Assembly (NCBI GenBank): GCA_015056865.1
Contig: SVFM01000007.1
Location: forward strand, 1 to 64,000
Direction of reading: 5' to 3'
DNA length: 64,000 nt
From: Lachnospiraceae bacterium
GTDB lineage: Bacteria; Bacillota; Clostridia; Lachnospirales; Lachnospiraceae
Below the pieces are notes generated by a model. It saw only the letters and a list, made by a program, of their open reading frames with translations, was not told the origin of the DNA and made no database searches. Both the position numbers and the translations under genes were made by a program. This document shows positions 17,201 to 25,257 of the stretch, one piece after another; the stretch's first letter is position 1, and every line of letters starts with the position of its first letter.

Positions 17201-17708
17201 CGGTGAGGTGCGGGTAAAGGACGGCAGCCAAGTGACCATTGGAGGCATTATAGCGGACAAAACCATTAAATATACCAAAAATGACAAGGTTATGGCCTTT
17301 TTGACGCTGGAGGACCTGTTGGGATCTGTAGAGGTAGTGGTATTTCCCAGAGATTATGAGAGAAATGCCTCCTTGCTCACGGAGGATGCCAAGGTGTTCA
17401 TCCAGGGCCGGGTGTCCGTGGAGGAGGAGAAGGACGGAAAGCTGATCTGCGAAAAAATGGTGGGCTTTGATGAGATTCCCAAGAAGATCTGGATCCGTTT
17501 CCCGGATCTGGAGACTTATATGCAGCAGGAGAAAACACTCTACGGTACCATTGCAGAGTACGAGGGAAAGGACCGGGTGACTGTATACCTGAACAGCACC
17601 AAGCAGATAAAGGAGCTTCCACCCAACCGAAATGTCTGTGCCAGCGAGACTTTGATTGGAAAATTAAAGGAATTATTCGGAAGTGACAGCGTGAAAGTGA
17701 CATATTAG
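14232..17708 (+). CDS. dnaE: DNA polymerase III subunit alpha (DnaE)
   Basis: 1158 residues, typical of DnaE. The N-terminal PHP domain opens with THLHVHTEYSLLDG and AITDHGVMYG. The polymerase core includes the glycine-rich GPGRGSAAGSIVAY and the catalytic PDIDIDF (two aspartates) with the third in LLKMDFLG. An OB-fold is expected near residues 1000-1080. It lacks the internal exonuclease of PolC. In Firmicutes DnaE usually extends primers before PolC takes over; here the same role is assumed. AAGGAGG lies seven bases before the ATG. It precedes pfkA by 84 bases with a separate promoter. Confidence 0.96.
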   Translation: MAFTHLHVHTEYSLLDGSNKIKEYVKRVKELGMDSAAITDHGVMYGVIDFYRAAKEAGIKPVLGCEVYVAPNSRFDKELTGGEDRYYHLVLLAENNVGYANLTKIVSKGFTEGYYYRPRVDIEVLRQYHEGIIALSACLAGEVQRFIAKGLISEAEKTALKYEECFGKGNFFLELQDHGIPEQKLVNTELLKMSKKLNIPLVATNDVHYTYADDAESHDILLCLQTGKKLSDEDRMRYEGGQYFVKSEEEMKGLFPYAWEAVENTQRIADRCHVDIEFGVTKLPRYDVPEGYDSWSYLNKLCYDGLTMRYGADHSKPAGTTGQSLKERLDYELGIIRRMGYVDYFLIVWDFINYAREHDIPVGPGRGSAAGSIVAYCLSITNIDPLRYSLLFERFLNPERVSMPDIDIDFCFERRQEVIDYVGRKYGADKVVQIVTFGTLAAKGVIRDVGRVMDLPYAYVDGVAKMVPNELNITLERALDINPEMRKLYEGDEQVHKLIDMCKRLEGLPRHTSMHAAGVVICPEAADEFVPLSRGADGSITTQFTMTTLEELGLLKMDFLGLRTLTVIKDAVDLIAKDTGKKIDVDHLDYNDKDVLASIGSGRTEGIFQLESAGMKSFMKELKPENLEDVIAGISLYRPGPMDFIPKYIKGKNNHGSITYSCPELEHILAPTYGCIVYQEQVMQIVRDLGGYTLGRSDLVRRAMSKKKQSVMEKERANFIYGNQEEGVPGCVANGIPEAVASQIYEDMMDFAKYAFNKSHAACYAVVAYQTAWLKYYYPVEFMAALLTSVIDNPGKVSEYIMECRNMGISILPPDINRGESGFSVDGDCIRYALTAIKSVGRPMINTIVRERQERGAYGSINDFITRLAEKELNKRAVENFIKAGALDSLGGTRKQFMSVYVQIMDHAQKNKKSNLEGQMSLFDIVSEEEKEEFSMKLPDVGEYSKEMRLGFEKEVLGIYVSGHPLEEYEALWRKKISATTADFALEEETGEVRVKDGSQVTIGGIIADKTIKYTKNDKVMAFLTLEDLLGSVEVVVFPRDYERNASLLTEDAKVFIQGRVSVEEEKDGKLICEKMVGFDEIPKKIWIRFPDLETYMQQEKTLYGTIAEYEGKDRVTVYLNSTKQIKELPPNRNVCASETLIGKLKELFGSDSVKVTY

Positions 17709-17719
17709 AGTAAAAAAGA

Positions 17720-17748
17720 TTGAAAATGTTTTGTAAAAGGGTTAAAAT
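17720..17748 (+). promoter_or_regulatory. Promoter of pfkA
   Basis: TTGAAA (17720-17725), 17 bp, TAAAAT (17743-17748). Confidence 0.5.
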
Positions 17749-17792
17749 GAGTAGCAAAAGCGAAAAGACAGGAGAAATGGGAGGATACCATC

Positions 17793-18767
17793 ATGGCTGA
17801 ACAGGTAAAAACCATAGCTGTACTTACTAGCGGCGGAGATGCACCGGGAATGAATGCTGCCATCCGTGCAGTGGTTAGAACAGCACTTGCCAGAGGATTA
17901 AAGGTAAAAGGAATTGAGAGAGGCTATAGCGGCCTGATCAATGAAGAAATTGTGGATATGTATCCACACAGCGTATCAGATATTATCCAGAGAGGCGGTA
18001 CCATTCTGGGAACTGCCAGATGTCCGGAGTTTGTGGAGCCGGAAGTGCAGAAACAGGCTGCAGAAATTTGCAGGAAGTATGAGATAGACGGATTGGTAGT
18101 AATTGGCGGTGACGGTTCCTTTAGAGGCGCCCAGGCACTGGCAAGGCAGGGTATCAATACAGTGGGACTGCCGGGCACCATTGATCTGGATATTGCCTGC
18201 ACAGATTATACCATAGGTTTTGACACGGCGGTAAATACTGCCATGGAGGCCATTGACAAAGTGCGTGATACCTCTTCCTCTCATGAAAGGTGCAGTATCA
18301 TTGAGGTTATGGGCAGACATGCAGGCTTTATAGCCCTGTGGTGCGGTATTGCCAATGGTGCGGAGGATATCTTGCTTCCGGAGCGGTACGATTACAATGA
18401 GCAGGCCATTGTTAACAATATTATAGAGAAGAGAAAATTGGGTAAAAAGCATCATATCATCATTAACGCGGAGGGAATCGGGCATTCCAATTCCATGGCC
18501 AAGCGTATCGAAGCGGCTACCGGTATGGAGACTCGTGCCACCATTCTGGGTCACATGCAGAGAGGGGGCAATCCTACCTGTAAGGATCGCTATTATGCTT
18601 CCATTATGGGTGCATATGCGGTAGATTTATTGCTTTCCGGCAAAACCAACCGGGCGGTTGGTTTCAAAAATGGTGAGATCATTGATTTTGATATTGAGGA
18701 TGCACTGGCAATGAAAAAGGATATTTCTGAATATGCCTTTGAAATTGCCAAGTTGCTGTCTATATAA
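17793..18767 (+). CDS. pfkA: 6-phosphofructokinase
   Basis: 324 residues, the bacterial A-type length. It phosphorylates fructose 6-phosphate in glycolysis. GGDAPGMNAAIR binds ATP; VVIGGDGSF has glycine at the position that marks ATP rather than pyrophosphate use; VMGRHAGFIALW and ATILGHMQRGG are substrate and effector regions. The catalytic loop reads PGTIDLDI where most family members have PGTIDNDI: both aspartates are kept but the Asn is Leu. The ATG follows GGGAGG. It heads a unit with the RNA methyltransferase (10 bases downstream) and proC. Confidence 0.95.
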   Translation: MAEQVKTIAVLTSGGDAPGMNAAIRAVVRTALARGLKVKGIERGYSGLINEEIVDMYPHSVSDIIQRGGTILGTARCPEFVEPEVQKQAAEICRKYEIDGLVVIGGDGSFRGAQALARQGINTVGLPGTIDLDIACTDYTIGFDTAVNTAMEAIDKVRDTSSSHERCSIIEVMGRHAGFIALWCGIANGAEDILLPERYDYNEQAIVNNIIEKRKLGKKHHIIINAEGIGHSNSMAKRIEAATGMETRATILGHMQRGGNPTCKDRYYASIMGAYAVDLLLSGKTNRAVGFKNGEIIDFDIEDALAMKKDISEYAFEIAKLLSI

Positions 18768-18777
18768 AGGCGGATTT

Positions 18778-19581
18778 ATGATCAGCAGTGTGTCAAACGG
18801 ACGTATCAAGCAGGTGGTCCAGTGGCAGAGCAAAGCCAAAGAGCGAAAAAAGAGCGGTATTTTCATTGCAGAGGGGATACGCATGTATCAGGAGGCACCC
18901 CTACAGTGGATTCTGGAGACTTACGTGTCTACACAGGAGTTGGAACGCCTGAGAAAATCTGAGGATGAAAGAGCCCGGGCTGCATGGCAGAAGCTGGTGC
19001 AGACAGGATATGAGGAAGTGTCCGGGGAGGTTTTTGCCAAAATATCTGATACCAGTACCCCACAGGGGATCCTGTGTGTGATGAAACGGCCGGAATATGT
19101 TTTGGAGAATATGCTGAAAAAGGAAAACCCCCTGTTGTTGATCCTGGAGGATCTGCAGGATCCGGGTAATTTGGGGACCATCCTGCGCACCGGGGAAGGT
19201 GCGGGTGTGGATGGTGTGATCATGAGCCGGGAGACGGTGGATATCTATAATCCCAAGACCATTCGGGCTACCATGGGCTCTATTTACCGGGTGCCTCATA
19301 TTTATACAGAGGATCTGGGAGGGGTGTTGGATGCTCTGCGGGAGAGGCAGATTTGTGTTTATGCCGCCCATTTGGCAGGAAAAACATATTATAGTGACAT
19401 GGATTTTCGGACAGGCACAGCCTTTTTGATCGGAAATGAGGGCAATGGCTTAAAACAGGAAACGGCAGAGCGTGCAGCCTGCTACCTGAAGATACCCATG
19501 GAGGGGCAGGTAGAATCCCTGAATGCAGCCATCAGTGCCGGTCTCTTGGTTTACGAAGCACACAGACAACGTCATATTTGA
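18778..19581 (+). CDS. SPOUT (TrmH/SpoU-type) RNA 2'-O-methyltransferase
   Basis: 267 residues from ATG 18778, preceded by AAAGGCGG; an in-frame ATG upstream lies inside pfkA and is unlikely. An N-terminal substrate-binding domain (about 1-110) is followed by the SpoU knot: NLGTILRTGEGAGVDGVIMS (motif 1), FLIGNEGNGLK (motif 2) and IPMEGQVESLNAAISAGLL (motif 3). Such enzymes methylate a ribose in rRNA or tRNA using SAM; the exact nucleotide cannot be assigned. Translation is probably coupled to pfkA. It overlaps the region before proC by no more than a stop codon. Confidence 0.88.
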   Translation: MISSVSNGRIKQVVQWQSKAKERKKSGIFIAEGIRMYQEAPLQWILETYVSTQELERLRKSEDERARAAWQKLVQTGYEEVSGEVFAKISDTSTPQGILCVMKRPEYVLENMLKKENPLLLILEDLQDPGNLGTILRTGEGAGVDGVIMSRETVDIYNPKTIRATMGSIYRVPHIYTEDLGGVLDALRERQICVYAAHLAGKTYYSDMDFRTGTAFLIGNEGNGLKQETAERAACYLKIPMEGQVESLNAAISAGLLVYEAHRQRHI

Positions 19582-19601
19582 TGACGCAAAAGGAGAAAGA
19601 T

Positions 19602-20396
19602 ATGAAAATAGGTTTCATCGGGCTGGGCAATATGGCAACAGCTATTATTGGGGGCATGTTACGTAAGGAAGTGGCTTCCCGGGAAGAGATCATAGGAGCA
19701 GATAAAGTGCAGATGGTGGCTGATAAGGCCGCCGGCCAATACGGTATCACTACTTATACAGACAATAGAGTAGTGGCCGGGCAGGCGGATTATTTGGTGT
19801 TGGCTGTGAAACCGGTTTATTTGGAGGAAGTGATCCGGGAGATTAAGGATGTGATCTCTGAAAATACGGTGCTCATCAGTATCGTGGCCGGCAAGACCAT
19901 GGAATGGATCGGGCAACGCTTTGCCAGACCCATAAAGTTGATCCGTTGTATGCCCAACACTCCCGCTTTGGTAGGGGAAGGTTGCACAGCTATGTGTGCA
20001 GATACTCTGGTTTCTCAAGAGGAGAAAGCCTTGGTAGCCGGCTGGTTGGGTTCTTTTGGAACTGTGAATGAAGTGACGGAAAGTCTGATGGATGTGGTGG
20101 TAGGTGTCAGTGGCAGTTCTCCCGCCTACGTATTTATGTTTATTGAAGCCATGGCGGATGCCGCGGTAGCCGGCGGGATGCCCAGAAAGCAGGCTTATGA
20201 AATGGCAGCCCAGGCGGTGCTTGGCAGTGCCAAAATGGTGCTGGAGACCGGGAAACATCCGGGAGAATTAAAGGACATGGTGTGTTCCCCCGGAGGAACG
20301 ACCATTGAAGCAGTGAAGGTTTTGGAGAGGCTTGGTATGCGCAGCGCAGTCATGGAAGCCATGGAGGCCTGCATTGAGAAGTCAAAGAGGCTGTAA
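19602..20396 (+). CDS. proC: Pyrroline-5-carboxylate reductase
   Basis: 264 residues. It reduces pyrroline-5-carboxylate to proline with NAD(P)H in the cytoplasm. The dinucleotide fold opens with MKIGFIGLGNMATAIIGGML; RCMPNTPALVGEG lies in the middle, and the C-terminal signature is LKDMVCSPGGTTIEAVKVLE. I place the start at 19602, after AAAGGAG; an in-frame ATG at 19578 overlaps the previous stop. It is the last gene of the pfkA unit. Confidence 0.95.
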   Translation: MKIGFIGLGNMATAIIGGMLRKEVASREEIIGADKVQMVADKAAGQYGITTYTDNRVVAGQADYLVLAVKPVYLEEVIREIKDVISENTVLISIVAGKTMEWIGQRFARPIKLIRCMPNTPALVGEGCTAMCADTLVSQEEKALVAGWLGSFGTVNEVTESLMDVVVGVSGSSPAYVFMFIEAMADAAVAGGMPRKQAYEMAAQAVLGSAKMVLETGKHPGELKDMVCSPGGTTIEAVKVLERLGMRSAVMEAMEACIEKSKRL

Positions 20397-20417
20397 AAAC
20401 ACTTTTGTATGAAAAAC

Positions 20418-20446
20418 TTGACAAAGTAAAAAACATTTGATATGAT
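20418..20446 (+). promoter_or_regulatory. Near-consensus promoter of the SleB-type hydrolase gene
   Basis: TTGACA (20418-20423), 17 bp, TATGAT (20441-20446). Confidence 0.7.
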
Positions 20447-20461
20447 AGCCACCGTAACAAA

Positions 20462-20501
20462 TTTAACAAATTTGTAATATTCTTAATTTATGGGATACAA
20501 T
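20462..20501 (+). promoter_or_regulatory. WalR-like box and second promoter before the SleB-type gene
   Basis: TTTAAC-AAATT-TGTAAT (20462-20478) matches TGTWAH-N5-TGTWAH at 11 of 12 constrained positions. Its second half-site lies exactly 17 bp before a TACAAT -10 (20496-20501), replacing the -35, as in WalR-activated promoters of Bacillus and Staphylococcus. Confidence 0.45.
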
Positions 20502-20544
20502 ATAAGTAGAATCCTAATTTTAAGAAGTTGCGGAGGTAAATCAT

Positions 20545-21624
20545 ATGGCAAGAAGCAGAAAGCTGCTTTTGTCTGTCCTTAGCCTGATTCTTGGGCTGGT
20601 TAGTCTTGTGCAGGCGGACATAGCAGCAGAAGCCAGCAGCAGTGCTTACCTGGATCTTCTGAATGGAGGCGTGGCAGCAATCATTGATCCCACTGTCATG
20701 AATTCTTCTGAGCTGATCACTGTAACAGCAGAGGAATTACAATTGGAGCCCATCGCCGAAAAAGAGGAAGAAGACAGTACATTAGTCATGGCGAATGTGT
20801 CTAAGGTGCTGAATGTGAGAGAAGAACCGAATTCTGAAGCAAAGAAGGTCGGGAAGTTATATAAGGACTGCGGCGGCACCATTTTGGAGAGAAAGGATGG
20901 CTGGACCAAATTGCAGTCCGGCAATCTGGTAGGTTGGGCAAGTGATCAGTATCTTCTGTTTGGAGAAGAGGCTGAAACGCTTGCGAAAAAGGTGGGTGTT
21001 ACCACAGGTAAGGTGAATACTCAGGTGCTCAATGTACGGCAACAGCCCGGTATGGAGGCACAGATCCTTGGCAGGATTCCGCTGAATTATGAAGTAGAAG
21101 TTCTGTACGTAAGTGAGAGTGAGTGGGTCTGCATAAGCTACGAAGGTAAAGATGGCTACGTGCTTGCAGAGTACTTGGATCTGGGTTGGCGGGTCGATGC
21201 GGGTGAAACGCTGGATGAGATCAAAGCGCGTGAAGCTGCGGAGATGGAGGCAAAGCGATATAAAAAGTTTAGCGAATATACTGTGGACGAGGATACTCTG
21301 ACGCTGCTTGCGGCGATCATCCACTGTGAGGCCGGAGGAGAGTCCTATGAGGGGCAAGTGGCTGTGGGAGCAGTGGTAATGAATCGTGTCAGAAGCAGCC
21401 GTTTCCCCGATAACATTCACGATGTTATTTATGCTGCAGGGCAGTTTTCACCTGCTATGAGCGGCCGGTTGGACGAAGTCCTGGAGTCCGGAAAGATTTA
21501 TGATAGCTGTTACAAGGCGGCCAAAGAAGCGCTGTCCGGTGTTTCTAATGTGGGTGATATGACTTATTTTAGAAGAAATGACGGCAGAAAAGGTCTTGTG
21601 ATCGGCAATCATGTATTTCATTAA
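20545..21624 (+). CDS. Secreted cell-wall hydrolase with SH3 repeats and SleB domain
   Basis: 359 residues. Signal peptide at about 1-27 (LLLSVLSLILGLVSLVQA). Two bacterial SH3 domains follow, at about 85-145 (KVLNVREEPN...GWTKLQSGNLVGW) and 155-215 (QVLNVRQQPG...GKDGYVLAEYL). The C-terminal 110 residues are the SleB/CwlJ hydrolase domain: LLAAIIHCEAGGESYEGQVAVGAVVMNRV, QFSP, and MTYFRRND. The glutamate of HCEAGGE is the usual catalytic residue. Such enzymes cut peptidoglycan, in spores or at the wall of growing cells; SH3 domains bind wall peptides. GCGGAGG precedes the ATG, and two promoters and a WalR-like box lie upstream. Confidence 0.9.
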   Translation: MARSRKLLLSVLSLILGLVSLVQADIAAEASSSAYLDLLNGGVAAIIDPTVMNSSELITVTAEELQLEPIAEKEEEDSTLVMANVSKVLNVREEPNSEAKKVGKLYKDCGGTILERKDGWTKLQSGNLVGWASDQYLLFGEEAETLAKKVGVTTGKVNTQVLNVRQQPGMEAQILGRIPLNYEVEVLYVSESEWVCISYEGKDGYVLAEYLDLGWRVDAGETLDEIKAREAAEMEAKRYKKFSEYTVDEDTLTLLAAIIHCEAGGESYEGQVAVGAVVMNRVRSSRFPDNIHDVIYAAGQFSPAMSGRLDEVLESGKIYDSCYKAAKEALSGVSNVGDMTYFRRNDGRKGLVIGNHVFH

Positions 21625-21640
21625 AATTTGAGAGCAATTG

Positions 21641-21670
21641 ACAGGGTGTCTCCGCCAGGAGACACCCTGT
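21641..21670 (+). terminator. Hairpin after the SleB-type gene
   Basis: Perfect 13-bp stem ACAGGGTGTCTCC/GGAGACACCCTGT with a four-base loop; no T-run follows, so it may stabilise the mRNA end or act with a factor. Confidence 0.6.
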
Positions 21671-21782
21671 GCACGTTAGAGATATTTATCGTGCGAATAA
21701 AAATATTGATAGAACAGCATATATATAGTAAAATAAAGATGTAAATGCATGATGATTTAGAAAGGTAGAAAGGGGAGATGAT

Positions 21783-22214
21783 ATGAGTATCTGGTGGTTG
21801 ATACTATTGGTAATCCTGATCATCATTGAGTTTGTGACAATGGCTTTGACCACAGTATGGTTTGCCGGAGGTGCACTGGTGGCGGCTGTAGCGGCATTGC
21901 TTGGCGGTCCCATATGGTTGCAGATCACTCTTTTTGTGCTGGTGTCGTTGGCGTTGCTGTTCTTTACCAGGCCGGTGGCGGTAAAATATTTCAACAAGGC
22001 CAGGGTAAAAACAAATGTAGAGAGTCTTGTTGGCAAGCAGGCCATTGTTATCAGTGAAATTGACAATCTGGAGGGGATTGGTCAGGTTACCGTAGGCGGT
22101 CAGGAATGGTCCGCCAGAAGTCTGGACGATGCCGTAAAGCTTCCTGTAGGTGCAGTGGTTTACATCCGGGAGATAAACGGCGTAAAACTGATGGTGGAAG
22201 AAAAACAAATGTAG
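21783..22214 (+). CDS. NfeD-like membrane protein
   Basis: 143 residues. Three hydrophobic stretches fill the first 70 residues (WWLILLVILIIIEFVTMAL, a short GGALVAAVAALLGG, and LFVLVSLALLFFTRP), followed by a soluble OB-fold domain from about 80 (LVGKQAIVISEIDNLEGIGQVTVGG...AVVYIREINGVKLMV). This is the short NfeD form without a protease domain. NfeD genes almost always sit beside SPFH/stomatin genes, as here (22 bases to the next gene), and the pair is thought to organise membrane microdomains. ATG 21783 follows AGGGGAG. Confidence 0.9.
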   Translation: MSIWWLILLVILIIIEFVTMALTTVWFAGGALVAAVAALLGGPIWLQITLFVLVSLALLFFTRPVAVKYFNKARVKTNVESLVGKQAIVISEIDNLEGIGQVTVGGQEWSARSLDDAVKLPVGAVVYIREINGVKLMVEEKQM

Positions 22215-22242
22215 TAAATAAAATAGAAAGAGAGGTATGACT

Positions 22243-23169
22243 ATGTTTGATATGTGGTGGATTGTTTTAGCATTAGTTATTGTATTGTTATTGATCTTGG
22301 CGTCTTGTATTAAGGTGGTTCCCCAGGCGCAGGCGTATATCCTGGAGCGTTTAGGCGCTTATCAGGCTACCTGGTCTGTGGGTGTTCATGTGAAGATTCC
22401 TTTCTTTGACAGAGTGGCCAGGAGAGTAAATCTGAAGGAACAGGTGGCCGATTTCCCGCCCCAGCCGGTTATTACAAAGGATAACGTAACCATGCGGATC
22501 GATACGGTTGTATTTTATCAGATCACGGATCCCAGGCTGTTTACTTACGGTGTGGAGAACCCCATGATGGCCATTGAAAATCTGACAGCGACTACGTTGC
22601 GTAATATCATCGGTGATCTGGAATTGGATGAGACCCTGACCAGCCGTGAGACCATCAATACCCAGATGAGAGCAGCTCTGGATATTGCAACGGATCCTTG
22701 GGGCATCAAGGTTAACCGTGTGGAACTGAAAAATATTATTCCTCCTGCAGAAATTCAGAATGCCATGGAAAGACAGATGAAGGCAGAGCGTGAGAGGCGT
22801 GAAGCGGTAACCAGGGCAGAGGGTGAGAAGAAGGCGCAGATCCTTCAGGCAGAAGGTGAGAAGGCATCCGCTATCCTGCGTGCGGAGGCTGAGAAACAGT
22901 CTGCTATCCTGCGTGCAGAGGCACAGAAGGAAAAGATGATCAAAGAGGCAGAAGGCCAGGCAGAGGCTATATTGAAAGTGCAGCAGGCAAATGCAGACGG
23001 TATCAGGATGCTGAAAGAGGCCGGTGCGGATGAAGCAGTACTGAAGCTGAAGAGTCTGGAGGCCTTTGAGAAGGCGGCTGACGGTCAGGCTACGAAGATC
23101 CTGCTTCCCGCAGATCTGCAGGGTATTGCCAGTCTGGCAACTACATTCCGTGAGGTTGCTGAGAAGTAA
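22243..23169 (+). CDS. SPFH/band 7 membrane protein (stomatin/QmcA-like)
   Basis: 308 residues from ATG 22243, seven bases after AGAGAGG; the ATG at 22237 is too close to that site. An N-terminal membrane segment (WWIVLALVIVLLLILASCI) is followed by the band 7 domain (VPQAQAYILERLGAYQATWSVG, YQITDPRLFTYGVENP) and a long charged helix with repeated ILRAEAEK/ILQAEGEK units typical of stomatins, which drives oligomer formation. With the NfeD partner it probably forms a scaffold in the cytoplasmic membrane. A hairpin terminator follows. Confidence 0.92.
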   Translation: MFDMWWIVLALVIVLLLILASCIKVVPQAQAYILERLGAYQATWSVGVHVKIPFFDRVARRVNLKEQVADFPPQPVITKDNVTMRIDTVVFYQITDPRLFTYGVENPMMAIENLTATTLRNIIGDLELDETLTSRETINTQMRAALDIATDPWGIKVNRVELKNIIPPAEIQNAMERQMKAERERREAVTRAEGEKKAQILQAEGEKASAILRAEAEKQSAILRAEAQKEKMIKEAEGQAEAILKVQQANADGIRMLKEAGADEAVLKLKSLEAFEKAADGQATKILLPADLQGIASLATTFREVAEK

Positions 23170-23202
23170 TATTTTCTGGCGTAGTAAATTCAGAGGATAG
23201 AT

Positions 23203-23235
23203 AAGGGGCAACGGAGTTTTGATCCGTTGCCTCTT
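23203..23235. terminator. Bidirectional terminator between the SPFH and LRR genes
   Basis: GGCAACGGA (23207-23215) pairs with TCCGTTGCC (23223-23231); the stem extends by A-T, G-C and G-T pairs on both sides. Both convergent genes end within 40 bases of it. Confidence 0.65.
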
Positions 23236-23242
23236 GTTGGGT

Positions 23243-25096
23243 TTATTCCTCTGTTTTGTGAGCTTGGAATACATCGTCGATCGTAGAGTATTTCCCTGGC
23301 AGTTTTATCAGTGACAGATCATAGCCGCCACAGATAATCTGCGCATCGTACAATTTGTTGATATCAAGCATTTCGTGTATGTCCTGCCCGTTTAAGGTCA
23401 TGTCGTGGAAGAGCCTGCGGTTCATCATCAGATAGGAAACGGAAGCATTTTTTACAGCAGCGTCGATCCAGCTGTTCATAACTTTGTATTCATTTTCTTC
23501 TGTAAAAGCTACCGTGGGCAAGGTAAGGCTGGTCATATTGGGAAGTGCCAGTATTTCCTCTACGCCTTCCAGAGGTTCCGGTCTATTCATTTGATTGATA
23601 TACAAGTATTCCAGTGCATCCAGTTGAGTCAGGTCACTGAGATCCAGCCTATCCTTCCCTGCGGTTTCAAATGAAAAATGCTTTAGCTTGGAGCATTGCG
23701 CAATATATTTCATGGTGCTGATATCGGAATAGAGGGACAGTGTTTCCAGATTCGGAAGTGCTGCAAGTCCCTTGTATGTCATGGTGTCATTCAAGGTATA
23801 GATTCTTAAAAAGCTCAGGGCTTCATGTCGGTCTCCATTGTCCTTTATGTAATCCAGCAGATCGCAATAGTCATTGATGGTAAAGGACAATTCTCTCAGG
23901 TTGGTCAGACTTTTAAGAAAATCCGTATCTTCAAATAGGCAGAAGGAAAGGGACAGTTCCTTCAGTTGTGTTAAAGAACCAATTTCTTCAAAGTCTCCGT
24001 TCACACCGCACAGATTCAGGGAAAACAATTCTTTATTTTCCGCAAGGGCATCCAGATTTTTCAGCCGAGTGTCTCCGTAGGAATAAACTCTAAAGGGGCA
24101 GACAATCGTCAATGTCTTAAGATGTTTAAAATCTGACACAGGCTCCAGGTCAAGAGATTCTCCACTGTAATAAATACAAATGTCCTCTGTTTTCCTCGGA
24201 AGGGTGTCCAGAAATTCCTCCAGCTCATCCTGATCACCAATGCGCACGTGGAGTGTGCGGCTATGGGTGCTGTCCTCGTTGTAGGCATAGGACCAACCAT
24301 TCAGGTAGCTGTTCATGTCTGCCGGATAAAAGGTACTTGTATTTTGCAGCACCATAAAGGGATCGGAATCGTTTACAATTTCCAGCTTTGTATTGTCCCC
24401 CATAAGTAATTGCTGATGTTCCTCTGCCACCATATAACCCAGATCCAGTTCCTCCAGTTCCGGCAATTGCGCTATAATTTCTGCCAGATATTTATATCCC
24501 ATGGGAAGTGCTCCGTCATGGTAATTTTCCGAGGGATTATATTGCATGGTCAGCTTTTCCAGCTTTCGGCAGTGGGACATGGCGTCCAGATTGACCAGCA
24601 TGTCGCGGGAAACGTGATTGTCAATGACAAGCTCCTTCAGGCCTGTCAGGTACTGCAGGTCACACAGGTCAATATAGTTTGCTGCATCCCAGCTTGCGGT
24701 GACCAAATTCAGGGTACCTGAGATATCCAGATCGCAGTCGATCAACAGCTCCTCGATGGCAGCACATTCCTTCTTGGTAATGGGTTCATCCGCACCCTTA
24801 TCCAAAGTCAGGCGAACACACCTTTCCACCAACGGATCCTGGAAGGTTATTTCGGAATCAGAGAAAAGAAAACCGACGCATACAACTGCGATGATTACCA
24901 CAGCAGCAGCGGCGAAAACTCCCCAAAGCCATTTTTTAGAGCGCTTTTTAGCCGGCGTTGCCTGCACGGGCTGGCTGTCAGGAGCAGCGACGACTGAGGC
25001 CTGGGTACTAGGGGCAGCCCCGGCATGCTGGTAGCCGCAGTAGGGGCAGAATCTGGTTGTATCTGCAATTTCTTTTCCACAGTTTGAGCAAAACAT
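23243..25096 (-). CDS. Zinc-ribbon membrane protein with leucine-rich repeats
   Basis: 617 residues from the ATG behind GGAGGAAC; a further in-frame ATG upstream lacks a site. The N-terminus is a zinc ribbon (FCSNCGKEIADTTRFCPYCG, four cysteines), then an Ala/Pro/Gln linker, a Lys/Arg patch and one membrane helix at about 65-85 (WLWGVFAAAAVVIIAVVCVGFLF). Residues from about 140 to the end are outside the cell if the ribbon is cytoplasmic, and read as irregular leucine-rich repeats (LTGLKELVIDNH, LKHLKTLTIV, LTQLKELSLSFC, LPNLETLSLYSD). Such LRRs usually bind protein or glycan ligands. It is a single-gene unit convergent with the SPFH gene; the role is unknown. Confidence 0.8.
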   Translation of the reverse strand: MFCSNCGKEIADTTRFCPYCGYQHAGAAPSTQASVVAAPDSQPVQATPAKKRSKKWLWGVFAAAAVVIIAVVCVGFLFSDSEITFQDPLVERCVRLTLDKGADEPITKKECAAIEELLIDCDLDISGTLNLVTASWDAANYIDLCDLQYLTGLKELVIDNHVSRDMLVNLDAMSHCRKLEKLTMQYNPSENYHDGALPMGYKYLAEIIAQLPELEELDLGYMVAEEHQQLLMGDNTKLEIVNDSDPFMVLQNTSTFYPADMNSYLNGWSYAYNEDSTHSRTLHVRIGDQDELEEFLDTLPRKTEDICIYYSGESLDLEPVSDFKHLKTLTIVCPFRVYSYGDTRLKNLDALAENKELFSLNLCGVNGDFEEIGSLTQLKELSLSFCLFEDTDFLKSLTNLRELSFTINDYCDLLDYIKDNGDRHEALSFLRIYTLNDTMTYKGLAALPNLETLSLYSDISTMKYIAQCSKLKHFSFETAGKDRLDLSDLTQLDALEYLYINQMNRPEPLEGVEEILALPNMTSLTLPTVAFTEENEYKVMNSWIDAAVKNASVSYLMMNRRLFHDMTLNGQDIHEMLDINKLYDAQIICGGYDLSLIKLPGKYSTIDDVFQAHKTEE

Positions 25097-25201
25097 AATA
25101 GTAGTTCCTCCGGAGTCAATCATATTTTATTTATAAATATATCACATTTGGAAGTATAGTAAAGAGTTTTTCGGTAGAAACGCGAGCGGTAATTTCTGCT
25201 C

Positions 25202-25230
25202 TTGCAATTTTCAAAGTTGTAAAGTATAGT
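25202..25230 (+). promoter_or_regulatory. Promoter of eutH
   Basis: TTGCAA (25202-25207), 17 bp, TATAGT (25225-25230), 28 bases before the ATG. Confidence 0.5.
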
Positions 25231-25257
25231 AGTAGGTATCTTGATGGAGGTTGTGAC

